A DNA stretch of 64,000 bases from Lachnospiraceae bacterium (GTDB lineage Bacteria; Bacillota; Clostridia; Lachnospirales; Lachnospiraceae), in assembly GCA_023663945.1 (NCBI GenBank), contig JAMPGL010000003.1, positions 78,315-142,314 on the forward strand, in the 5' to 3' direction. Positions 26,528-34,402 of this stretch are shown in pieces. Both the position numbers and the translations under genes were made by a program. The notes under the pieces were generated by a model, which saw only the letters and a program-made list of their open reading frames with translations, was not told the DNA's origin and searched no databases. The first letter of the stretch is position 1, and the number at the start of each line of letters is the position of its first letter.

Positions 26528-28231
26528 TTACTTAGGTTTAAATCCGCCTTTAATATCATCTCCCATAAGCGTGGTCCGCTCTATCATAAATGCATAACAT
26601 GTTCCCGGAAATGCATGGTACGAATTTATTTCCCCTTGTTTCGGATAGTAAAAAACATTTCCGTTTATTTCGCAGCTTTCCGTTTCAGCCTGATCGTAGT
26701 CTTTTTGGCAAATATAATAAGGCTGTGTCAGATTTTGTTTGATAAATACGCCTGCATCCGTAATATAATGATCCCAATACGGACTCATGGATACCACAAT
26801 GCAAAATATCAAACTCCCCGTCAATATACTGTAAAATCCGCTCTTTTTTTCGCTTAAATACCTGCCTGCCGCCAGCAGAGGAACTGCAAACAAAAAGGCA
26901 ATTCCGTATCGGATAAATGGTGCCATCAAAAACCACACTGCAAGGCATCCTAAAATCGCGAGCACTAATGTCAGATAATCCCATTGAAGTTTTTTATGCC
27001 GGATTCTCCCGGCTGTAAATTGAACAGCCATAAGCAGCAAACCAATTACCACAGAACCAATCAGCATCTGCTCATAACGCTCCTGTCCTTCCCACCAGAT
27101 AGGAAGCCATTCAGATACCGGCAGATTTACTTTACTTACATCATAAAGGCATCTCCCCCATACTTTAATCTGGTCAGCGTCCACTGTCAAATACTCTTCC
27201 GGAATTTTCCACTCTACTTGGAAAATGTCAATTTCCTTAAACGGATACAATAGCCACCCAGAAATTAAAAAATTTCTGATTAAAAACGGAATAATTATAA
27301 TAAGGCCGCATCCTAAATATACCCCTGTTTCTTTCCATCGTTTTTCCTTCACAAGATAAACTGCCGGATATGCTGCAAGCAATACTAACAAACAGGCAGA
27401 AAATTTCAATGTCACCACAAACACGGCAGCCACGCTCAGCCACCCATATACTGATATGCTCCCTTCCCTTTCCATATTTTCACACCATGCCGTCAGCACA
27501 AACAGCGTGAAAAATACTGTCGCATAATCTGTCGCCGGCGACATGCTTCCCGTCAGCATCACCAAAGCATAAAAGATAGTTCCAATCCGCATCATATCAG
27601 CGGAATGTCTCTCATGCGTTTTAAAGTCCTTCAACCCATGAAACGCATAAATACACATCATCACTTCGATAAAGCCTGTTGCAGTGTGCAGCGACTGACC
27701 AATCAGCCAATGAAAACTAAAAAAGGAGGCAAATGCCAGATATGCGCTATTATAGGCATAATGTAGCTGTAAATTTCCCATCCCTTTGATCAATCCATAT
27801 TCTTCGTAAAAATGAATTGCCTGCGCATGATAAATATTAGTGTCCGTATGAAAAGTTCCTCTTGAAGTAAAAAAAGCAATCAACAAAGTAAAACAAATAT
27901 AGAAAAATCCTTCCCAAGAACACAAGGTTCTTTTCTGTTGTTTCCACATCTCCAGAATGCTTTCCCTGCATATAACTCCTGCCGCTAAAACTGCCGCCAA
28001 AAACAGCATATGAGCCAGAAAACCTATTTTTCCAAAAATGCTATAAATTTCTGTGTAGACAGTAATAATGATCGTTCCCGTCACCAAACAATATGCTGGC
28101 GAAAACTGTGTCTGCCCTAAGCTTTTTGCTTGGGGAATGGGAAGTGCTTTTCGAATGACTCCGAAAGCCCCTGATCCCGCCAACATACATATAATTTCCA
28201 TATAGATCCAACTCACTAATACCGCTATCAT
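26528..28231 (-). CDS. Large polytopic membrane protein (LIC_10190-like), possible glycosyltransferase or polymerase
   Basis: 567 residues from ATG 28231, about 13 helices. The first large loop reads TSRGTFHTDTNIYHAQAIHF then GLIKGMGNLQ, a conserved segment I recall from LIC_10190 family membrane proteins, and compatible with a GT-C type active site. It could be a membrane glycosyltransferase or act as a Wzy-like polymerase; no other Wzy candidate is obvious. AAAGGCGGGATTAAA supports ATG 28231; an earlier ATG at 28264 has its AAGGTGG directly adjoining and is less likely. It follows a GT2 gene. Confidence 0.7.
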   Translation of the reverse strand: MIAVLVSWIYMEIICMLAGSGAFGVIRKALPIPQAKSLGQTQFSPAYCLVTGTIIITVYTEIYSIFGKIGFLAHMLFLAAVLAAGVICRESILEMWKQQKRTLCSWEGFFYICFTLLIAFFTSRGTFHTDTNIYHAQAIHFYEEYGLIKGMGNLQLHYAYNSAYLAFASFFSFHWLIGQSLHTATGFIEVMMCIYAFHGLKDFKTHERHSADMMRIGTIFYALVMLTGSMSPATDYATVFFTLFVLTAWCENMEREGSISVYGWLSVAAVFVVTLKFSACLLVLLAAYPAVYLVKEKRWKETGVYLGCGLIIIIPFLIRNFLISGWLLYPFKEIDIFQVEWKIPEEYLTVDADQIKVWGRCLYDVSKVNLPVSEWLPIWWEGQERYEQMLIGSVVIGLLLMAVQFTAGRIRHKKLQWDYLTLVLAILGCLAVWFLMAPFIRYGIAFLFAVPLLAAGRYLSEKKSGFYSILTGSLIFCIVVSMSPYWDHYITDAGVFIKQNLTQPYYICQKDYDQAETESCEINGNVFYYPKQGEINSYHAFPGTCYAFMIERTTLMGDDIKGGFKPK

Positions 28232-28276
28232 TTTAATCCCGCCTTTGATTCTGTAATAATGCATCCACCTTGAGCT

Positions 28277-29029
28277 TTATTTGTCCGTTTCCGGTTTCAG
28301 CCAAAACTGTGGAAACGTCCTCAGAGTCCGCAAAAATATGATCCACCATGCAAATCGAACCCGATTATCCACAAGTGCCCTGTGCGCTTCCTTAATGGAT
28401 ACTCCGTAAGCTCCTGCGCTCTGCGTACTGGTTCCGCCATAATACATTTCCACCAAAACTTCCGGAATATAAGAGAGTTTTACCTTTCGGTCTTTTAAAA
28501 TCCTTACCATAAATTCAAAATCGGCGGAACATTTGTATGTGCTGTCATAATTTCCATATTGCTCATAAATCTCCCTCCGTAAAAAGAGCGTGGGATGTCC
28601 GGGCATCCAGCCGCTTCCAATGCGCCCTTGTCCCATCTTCCAGTACCGTTTCACCACTCCATCCTCAGCGTACACCAGATCCCCATGAACTCCGTCAGTG
28701 CTCTCCTGCTCCATCTTTTGAACGCATCTGGATACCACATCGCTTCCAGTAAACCGATCGTTGAAAAAGAGTATCACTGCACCCGTAGACAGCGAAAGCC
28801 CCTGATTCATAGCGTCATAAAGACCTTCATCCGACATGGAAGCCCATTTGACCGGAAAGCGGCTTCTCTTTTCATATTCCTTTATGATTCCTACCGTTCC
28901 ATCGGTAGAAGCTCCATCCTTGATCACCACTTCCAAGTCAGGATAATCCTGACTTTCAATGCTTTCCAATGTCTTTTGCAGATTGTCTTTACAATTAAAA
29001 GTAGTTAAAATCAATGATACTAATTCCAT
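28277..29029 (-). CDS. Family 2 glycosyltransferase (WcaE-like)
   Basis: 250 residues, GT-A fold, cytoplasmic. ILTTFNCKDNLQKTLESIESQ, VVIKDGASTDGT and SDEGLYDAMNQGLSLSTGAVILFFNDRF give the nucleotide-binding and metal (ND in place of DxD) positions; GWMPGHPTLFLRREIYEQYG contains the acceptor region. It ends near a Pro-rich tail without a membrane anchor. The ATG has AGGAG seven bases upstream. Expression starts from the divergent region with tandem TTGTTAAA palindromes. Confidence 0.88.
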   Translation of the reverse strand: MELVSLILTTFNCKDNLQKTLESIESQDYPDLEVVIKDGASTDGTVGIIKEYEKRSRFPVKWASMSDEGLYDAMNQGLSLSTGAVILFFNDRFTGSDVVSRCVQKMEQESTDGVHGDLVYAEDGVVKRYWKMGQGRIGSGWMPGHPTLFLRREIYEQYGNYDSTYKCSADFEFMVRILKDRKVKLSYIPEVLVEMYYGGTSTQSAGAYGVSIKEAHRALVDNRVRFAWWIIFLRTLRTFPQFWLKPETDK

Positions 29030-29065
29030 AGCACTCCTGTTTGATGCAAAATCTTTTATAATAAA

Positions 29066-29123
29066 TTGTTAAAAGAATTTAACAAACCAGTTGTTAAAAG
29101 AATTTAACAAACCAGTTGTTAAA
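29066..29123. promoter_or_regulatory. Tandem palindromic operator-like repeats in a divergent promoter
   Basis: Two complete 25-bp units (29066-29090, 29091-29115), each holding the perfect palindrome TTGTTAAA-AGAA-TTTAACAA plus ACCAG, and a third half-site at 29116-29123. On the plus strand TTGTTA (29116-29121) is spaced 17 bp from TAACAT (29139-29144). On the minus strand a TTGTTA inside the first unit stands 16 bp from TATTAT. So the palindromes overlap the -35 regions of both divergent genes and look like binding sites for a repressor or other dimeric regulator. Confidence 0.7.
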
Positions 29124-29197
29124 TTCGGAATAATACGCTAACATAGAAAATGATACTATATTTTAAGCATAAAGAAAATAATAAATTGAGGTTTTCC

Positions 29198-30343
29198 ATG
29201 AAAAAATTAAACGGAACCGTCATTGTCACCTACCGGTGCAATGCCAGATGCAATATGTGTAACCGCTACAAAAAACCTTCCCTTCCCGAAGAAGAGCTGT
29301 CTCTTGAAACAATCCAAAAGCTTCCGCCCATGTATTTCACTAATATCACCGGCGGCGAGCCCTTTATCCGTACCGATCTGAAAGAAATTGTCCGGGAACT
29401 TTACAAAAAGAGCGACCGTATCGTAATTTCCACCAACGGTTTTTTTACCGACCGCATTATTGATCTTTGTAAGGAATTTCCCCAGATTGGCATCCGTATT
29501 TCCATTGAGGGATTGGAAGAGACTAACAATCGCATCCGCGGACTGGAAGATGGTTTTAACCGCGGATATGCCACTCTCAAAAAACTAGTGGAAATGGGTA
29601 TGAAAGATGTGGGATTCGGTATGACTGTCCAAGATGCCAATGCCAAGGATCTAGTCGCATTATACAACCTCTCTGATGAAATGGATATGGAGTTTGCTAC
29701 TGCCTCCCTTCACAATTCCTTTTACTTTGTGGAAGCCAAAAATATTATTCATGACCGCCCTATGGTGGCAAAAGAATTTGAAAATCTGATCAACGAGCTG
29801 TTGAAATCCAAAAGCCCCAAAAAATGGTTCCGGGCTTACTTTAACCACGGATTAATCAACTATATCTATGGGCAGAAGCGTCTCCTTCCCTGTGATATGG
29901 CATTTGACACCTTTTTCATTGACCCTTACGGAGATGTGATGCCCTGCAACGGCACCAAGGACAAGGAGGTTATGGGAAATCTGAACGATTCTTCCACTTG
30001 GGAGGAACTATGGAACAGTCCCCAGGCCGAAACCGTCCGCAGTAAAGTATGCTGCTGTGACAGGAATTGTTGGATGATCGGTTCTGTCTCGCCCGCTATG
30101 CACAAATATATCTTGATCCCTGCCTTTTGGGTTTTAAGACACAAATTAAAATTCTGGACAAGCAAGAAATACAGTATGTATGAAAATAAAATCGTGAGGG
30201 ATTACCGGGATGGAATCGTCTCCAAAGAATCGCTGGATATGTGTTCTACCTGCGATTTAAATGCTCAAATCAATGATGGCTTATCAGAAAAATCCAGAGA
30301 AAACCTGTCTGATATAGACAATGCAAAAGACACTCACGATTGA
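29198..30343 (+). CDS. Radical SAM/SPASM protein
   Basis: 381 residues from ATG 29198, chosen because TTGAGGTTTTCC lies just upstream; a further 16 codons are open but unsupported. CNARCNMC (Cys14, Cys18, Cys21) binds the 4Fe-4S cluster, NITGGEPFIRTD and STNGFF follow. The C-terminal half has CDMAFDTFFIDPYGDVMPCNG and a Cys-rich stretch CCCDRNC, then CSTCDLN, as in SPASM proteins. It is not similar enough to the other radical SAM protein here to be a recent copy. It is expressed divergently from a GT2 gene, so a sugar-linked role is likely but unproven. Confidence 0.85.
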   Translation: MKKLNGTVIVTYRCNARCNMCNRYKKPSLPEEELSLETIQKLPPMYFTNITGGEPFIRTDLKEIVRELYKKSDRIVISTNGFFTDRIIDLCKEFPQIGIRISIEGLEETNNRIRGLEDGFNRGYATLKKLVEMGMKDVGFGMTVQDANAKDLVALYNLSDEMDMEFATASLHNSFYFVEAKNIIHDRPMVAKEFENLINELLKSKSPKKWFRAYFNHGLINYIYGQKRLLPCDMAFDTFFIDPYGDVMPCNGTKDKEVMGNLNDSSTWEELWNSPQAETVRSKVCCCDRNCWMIGSVSPAMHKYILIPAFWVLRHKLKFWTSKKYSMYENKIVRDYRDGIVSKESLDMCSTCDLNAQINDGLSEKSRENLSDIDNAKDTHD

Positions 30344-30356
30344 GTGTCTTTCCTTC
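30326..30356. terminator. Terminator overlapping the stop of the radical SAM gene
   Basis: AAAGACACTCA (30326-30336) and TGAGTGTCTTT (30341-30351) form a perfect 11-bp stem with loop CGAT. The TGA stop is in the 3' arm. It can also stop the convergent aminotransferase transcript. Confidence 0.85.
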
Positions 30357-30405
30357 CTTTGCAGCAAATGCTTCCCATCTCCGCAAACAACGCATATATT
30401 CCTTT

Positions 30406-31500
30406 TTAACTATACGCATTACATGCCTGAATAACCATCTCTACCTCCTCATCAGTCATCTCCGGAAAAAGAGGCAGAGTCACACAATGTTTTGCCAAAT
30501 ATTCTGCATTAGGGCAATCCCCTTCTTTGTATCCCAAGCCCGCATATGCCCTTTGCAAATGGCATGGAACAGGATAATGCTTGTTGCACTCCATTCCCCT
30601 CTCTTCCATATAAGCTATAAAATCATCCGGATCCTCTGTTGTGATAACAAATAAATGGAACACCGGATTGGTATTTGCCGGATGCCTCTGCATAGTAAGA
30701 CAAGGATTCGTGATTTCTGCCAAATATCTTCTTCCTATTTCCCTGCGCCTTGCTGTCCATTCTGGCAGAAATTTCAGGCTGACACTTAATACTGCCCCCT
30801 GCATCCCCTCCATCCGATAGTTATATCCAATCACATCATGGTAATACCGTGTCTGGCACCCCTGATTCTTAATGGTAGTTATGGCATCATAATAGTCTTT
30901 TCTTTGACAAGTTACACTTCCGCCTTCCCCAAAGGCATAGAGATTCTTTCCCGGATAAAAACTGAAGCACCCCAGCTCTCCAAGACCGCCCACTATCTTT
31001 CCCTCATACTCAGCGCCATGTGCCTGTGCACAGTCCTCCACAACATGCAGACCATACCTGTCTGCAATGGCTTTCACCTGATTAAATTCAAACGGCTGTC
31101 CATAAAGATGAACACCAATAATTGCCTTTGTCCTCTTGGTAATCTTCTCCTCAATCTTATCGGGAGCAATCTCCCAAGTATCCGCCGTACAGTCCACAAA
31201 CACTGGAGCCGCTCCCGTATAAGTAACTCCCCACGCTGTGGCAATGTAAGTATTTGCCGGAACAATCACCTCATCTTCAGGACCGATTCCCAGTGCCATC
31301 ATAGCACAATGAAGAGCCGAAGTTCCATTATTTACCCCTGCCGCATAAGGCACTCTACAAAACTCCGCAAATTCACGGTCAAACTTGTCTGCAAATTTTC
31401 CTCCAGAATACGCCGTCTCTTCGCACACCTCCTGCATTGCCTTTAAATATTCTTCCTTATGCCGCTTATAATCTCTTGATAAATCAATTCTTTTTATCAT
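30406..31500 (-). CDS. DegT/DnrJ/EryC1/StrS family PLP-dependent sugar aminotransferase
   Basis: 364 residues, the usual length. GVNNGTSALHCAMMALGI binds PLP phosphate, VVEDCAQAHGAEY contains the PLP-ring Asp, and the Schiff-base Lys is K185 in SFYPGKNLYAFGEGG. It transfers an amino group from glutamate to a nucleotide keto-sugar, making an amino sugar such as a 3- or 4-amino-deoxyhexose. The 4,6-dehydratase that would feed it is not in the window. ATG follows GGAAGAGAGAGAAA and overlaps the end of the GT2 gene upstream. Confidence 0.93.
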   Translation of the reverse strand: MIKRIDLSRDYKRHKEEYLKAMQEVCEETAYSGGKFADKFDREFAEFCRVPYAAGVNNGTSALHCAMMALGIGPEDEVIVPANTYIATAWGVTYTGAAPVFVDCTADTWEIAPDKIEEKITKRTKAIIGVHLYGQPFEFNQVKAIADRYGLHVVEDCAQAHGAEYEGKIVGGLGELGCFSFYPGKNLYAFGEGGSVTCQRKDYYDAITTIKNQGCQTRYYHDVIGYNYRMEGMQGAVLSVSLKFLPEWTARRREIGRRYLAEITNPCLTMQRHPANTNPVFHLFVITTEDPDDFIAYMEERGMECNKHYPVPCHLQRAYAGLGYKEGDCPNAEYLAKHCVTLPLFPEMTDEEVEMVIQACNAYS

Positions 31501-32239
31501 TTTCTCTCTCTTCCTGCTTAAACTCCCTGCGAAGCCTTTTAATATGTATCAAATAATCCTTGATGGTCTTCCACACCTTTACGGTCGTATTATAGTCCTC
31601 CTGCCACTCTACCGGCATATCATAAATCACCACGCCCATTCGCTCCGCCCGCAATAAAAATTCAATGGTATAAAACCAGCCATTGTCTTTTCCGCAGACT
31701 GCCGCCAGCCTTTTTGCAGTTTCCTTCCGAAGAAAAGTAAATCCGCACACTGCATCCGTGGCTTTCATATGGAAAACTGTCTTTAATAAAATTACCAATC
31801 CCTTAGAAGTGATTTTACGATACCACTTTCTTCCTCGGGTATCAGATTCCTTACTAAACCTGCTTCCATTCACATATTCCAGTTCCGGTCTGTTCTGAAA
31901 CATCTGAATCGTTTTTCCCAGATATTTAATATCCGTGGAAAGGTCAATATCCATATAGCCCACAAGGGCACTTTCATTTAGCTCAATTCCCTTCCGAAAG
32001 GCTGCGCCTACCCCTTTCTCTCCCACACGCACATAAGAAACTTCCGGGTACTTCTCCGAAAGAGCTTTCCCAATTTCCGGTGTCTCATCTTCCGAACCGT
32101 TATCCAATATAGTAAGACTATAAGGAATCTCCACGTTTTCCTGCAAATATGCCATTGTCCTGTCTATACCGCTTTGAAGCCTGAGCCGTTCATTTAACAC
32201 CGGAAAGAGAATATTGATTGTCATTTGCTCTGATTTCAA
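31484..32239 (-). CDS. Family 2 glycosyltransferase (polyprenyl-phosphate or dolichol-type)
   Basis: 251 residues. FPVLNERLRLQSGIDRTM, LTILDNGSEDETPEI and GYMDIDLSTDIKYL (the DxD-like metal site) are standard GT2 motifs; GVGAAFRKGIELN also matches polyprenyl-phosphate sugar synthases. It has no membrane helices, so it may work with a separate anchor. The first possible start is TTG 32239, seven bases after GGTGG and overlapping the previous stop; ATG 32224 is an alternative. It overlaps the aminotransferase gene downstream by 17 bases. Confidence 0.85.
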   Translation of the reverse strand: MKSEQMTINILFPVLNERLRLQSGIDRTMAYLQENVEIPYSLTILDNGSEDETPEIGKALSEKYPEVSYVRVGEKGVGAAFRKGIELNESALVGYMDIDLSTDIKYLGKTIQMFQNRPELEYVNGSRFSKESDTRGRKWYRKITSKGLVILLKTVFHMKATDAVCGFTFLRKETAKRLAAVCGKDNGWFYTIEFLLRAERMGVVIYDMPVEWQEDYNTTVKVWKTIKDYLIHIKRLRREFKQEERENDKKN

Positions 32240-33180
32240 TTTTTAACCACCTTTTCTATATCAGCTACTAAATACTTCTGCTGCTTAAAGATTAAATTTA
32301 ACACCACTGATAAGTATTTCAGTATGATTGTCAGAAGTGCAAACACTCCAAAAAAACCTAACGCCAAAAATCCCATGGTAGAAAGCCAGCCTTCCACTGG
32401 CCTATTCTTATTGAACATATCTAAAATAATATAAATTCCTGTTCCTACAGTAAACAGTAAAAACAGCCCGCACAAAATGGTTGATAACCGCTCTAAGACA
32501 TTTGTGAAATAAATAAAAGAGTCAAATGCCAATGTTGTTCTCTCCGACGAGACTATTTTATTTTTTAATCTTACTTTTACATCTTTACTTTCATAAAGCA
32601 CTGTCGCTGTGCTTAATCCGCAATTTGCATACACAGCTTTTCTGTAAGGAATATATTGTCCTATCGCCTTAATGCGGTTAATTGCTCTTCTGGATATTAT
32701 CCGAAAGGTCTCCGGACCAATTCTGCCATTTCCACGATTCGTCCTATTATAAAGAGAATAAAACAGCTTAGAGGTAAAACGAAGCTTCCCCTTACTTCTG
32801 GCAGCCACAATGTCATTTCCTTCAATCAGCTTATCATAGACTTTCCGAATCACCTGCGGCTCATAGTCAACAAAAATATCATCGAACTCGTAAACAAAAT
32901 CACCAATAGCCAGATCCCTGCCCGCATTCATGGAACTTTCTAATCCCTGAAAGAAACCCATATGTACAACACTAATCATAGCCTTCAGCTCATGATCAGC
33001 CACATATTTGCGCAAAATATCCATCGTGTTATCCTGACAGGCATCATCCACGCAGACAATTTCAAACTGCTCAAAGACATCGTTACAGACTGGCACTACT
33101 GTATCCAGAAAAAACTTTAGATATGTTCCCGTGTCATGTAAATAAATCACTAACGATATAAATTTCTTTTCTTTTTTCAT
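32236..33180 (-). CDS. Diverged GtrB-like family 2 glycosyltransferase with two TM helices
   Basis: 314 residues from ATG 33180 (GGAGG eight bases upstream; longer open starts exist up to 33243). The arrangement is that of GtrB/DPM1-like enzymes: GT-A domain (about 1-215) and two C-terminal helices (about 225-250, 265-290). The motifs are altered, though: VIYLHDTGTYLKFF replaces the usual VVPVYNE, VCVDDACQDNT replaces DDGS, and FDDIFVDYEP stands for the DADLQHP site. It may use an unusual donor or have reduced activity. It follows an FAD oxidoreductase gene and precedes another GT2. Confidence 0.8.
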   Translation of the reverse strand: MKKEKKFISLVIYLHDTGTYLKFFLDTVVPVCNDVFEQFEIVCVDDACQDNTMDILRKYVADHELKAMISVVHMGFFQGLESSMNAGRDLAIGDFVYEFDDIFVDYEPQVIRKVYDKLIEGNDIVAARSKGKLRFTSKLFYSLYNRTNRGNGRIGPETFRIISRRAINRIKAIGQYIPYRKAVYANCGLSTATVLYESKDVKVRLKNKIVSSERTTLAFDSFIYFTNVLERLSTILCGLFLLFTVGTGIYIILDMFNKNRPVEGWLSTMGFLALGFFGVFALLTIILKYLSVVLNLIFKQQKYLVADIEKVVKN

Positions 33181-33232
33181 ACATCCAGCCTCCATCTCCC
33201 CTCCTACTCTCATAAAAATAAGTTCGGTATAC

Positions 33233-34402
33233 TCAGACCTCATCTTTCAAAAATTCATCCAAATCGTACACAGTATTAATTTTCCCAGACAAGACACTCA
33301 CAAATGCAGGCGAACTGCACATCACCGAGATCGCCGTGGGCCTAGAGTCATCTACCTCCGAACTTTTTAATATTGGTTTCATAGAGTATAAGGATTGCTC
33401 AAAGGTATATCCGTATTCGGATTTTATATATTTATCTGCCAGCCGGGACATATACGGCCATGCAGAATCCGGTTTGCGAGGGCACTCATTGCAATTGCCA
33501 AGCTGCTGCGGACAACACGCTTTTTCTTCACTTTCCGATTCCTTCTGACAGCCAAAAACAGGAATTCTCTCATAACTGGTCATATGAGGAGTAAACGTAA
33601 CTGATGTAAGCGAATGCAATCCTGTCTTTCCAAAAGGCATAATAGAAAAAAATGGGCCATCCATCACTGTAATTCCTACCTTTTTTAACTGTTCCGACGG
33701 CCTGCAGAGAATAATTTCACATAACTCATATTTAATTGGAAAAACGCTCCTTTCCGTGCCTTCCACCTTATCAATTATTTGATTCACCGAGGCGTAAGAA
33801 GCATTCAGAACAAAGGAGCTCTCATATACTTGTCCGTTTTCAAGCTCTACCGCAAACTGCTGATTTTGTTTCACAATCCTGTTGATACGCGCTCCAAAAA
33901 CAAAATCCACCTGATTACAGGAATTTAGCTTATCCATCAAATAGTCTCGCAGCAACATTGCATCATAAGTGTACTCCTCGGTTACAAAAGCACCGTCACA
34001 CATCCCTCTCTTAAAATACTTGGAAACTGCTGTTTCTTCGCATTTAATGTCAGCCGCTCTGCAAAACTCTTGAAACTGCTTTGCATTTGTCCAAGAAAAC
34101 TTATCCGAAGTGGCATAGATCTGTTCAAACTGATCGTGGATACAAAAGCCAAAATCCTCCACAAATCGTCTGAAATACCCTGCTGATTTTATGGCAGTAG
34201 TAAGACTTCTGGGATAGTGATAGCCCATATGAACTCTGGCTTGATTAATATATGTGGCTCGTTTGAATGGGGCATCCTCATATTCTAATACAAGCACATG
34301 CTGTCCTCTTTCCATACAAAACGCCGCCGCGTATAGACCATAAAGACCTGCCCCAATAATGATTTTGTCATATTTCTTCTTCATCTTTATTTCTACTTTC
34401 AT
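33233..34402 (-). CDS. FAD-dependent oxidoreductase of the DAO/amino-acid-oxidase type
   Basis: 389 residues. DKIIIGAGLYGLYAAAFCMERG binds the FAD ADP moiety, VLVLEYE provides the second-strand Glu, and INQARVHMGYHYPRS resembles DAO-type enzymes. A Cys cluster near residues 294-307 (CCPQQLGNCNEC) is unusual and might bind a metal. In polysaccharide loci similar proteins are assumed to oxidise sugars or lipid-linked intermediates; no exact reaction can be given. It abuts the CotH gene (stop then ATG), so the start at 34402 may be translated by coupling; ATG 34384 is an alternative. Confidence 0.78.
   Translation of the reverse strand: MKVEIKMKKKYDKIIIGAGLYGLYAAAFCMERGQHVLVLEYEDAPFKRATYINQARVHMGYHYPRSLTTAIKSAGYFRRFVEDFGFCIHDQFEQIYATSDKFSWTNAKQFQEFCRAADIKCEETAVSKYFKRGMCDGAFVTEEYTYDAMLLRDYLMDKLNSCNQVDFVFGARINRIVKQNQQFAVELENGQVYESSFVLNASYASVNQIIDKVEGTERSVFPIKYELCEIILCRPSEQLKKVGITVMDGPFFSIMPFGKTGLHSLTSVTFTPHMTSYERIPVFGCQKESESEEKACCPQQLGNCNECPRKPDSAWPYMSRLADKYIKSEYGYTFEQSLYSMKPILKSSEVDDSRPTAISVMCSSPAFVSVLSGKINTVYDLDEFLKDEV

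Noticed and set aside
29066-29123. Tandem 25-bp units as a CRISPR remnant
   Set aside because: Units are directly joined without spacers and match promoter positions; operator-like sites fit better.
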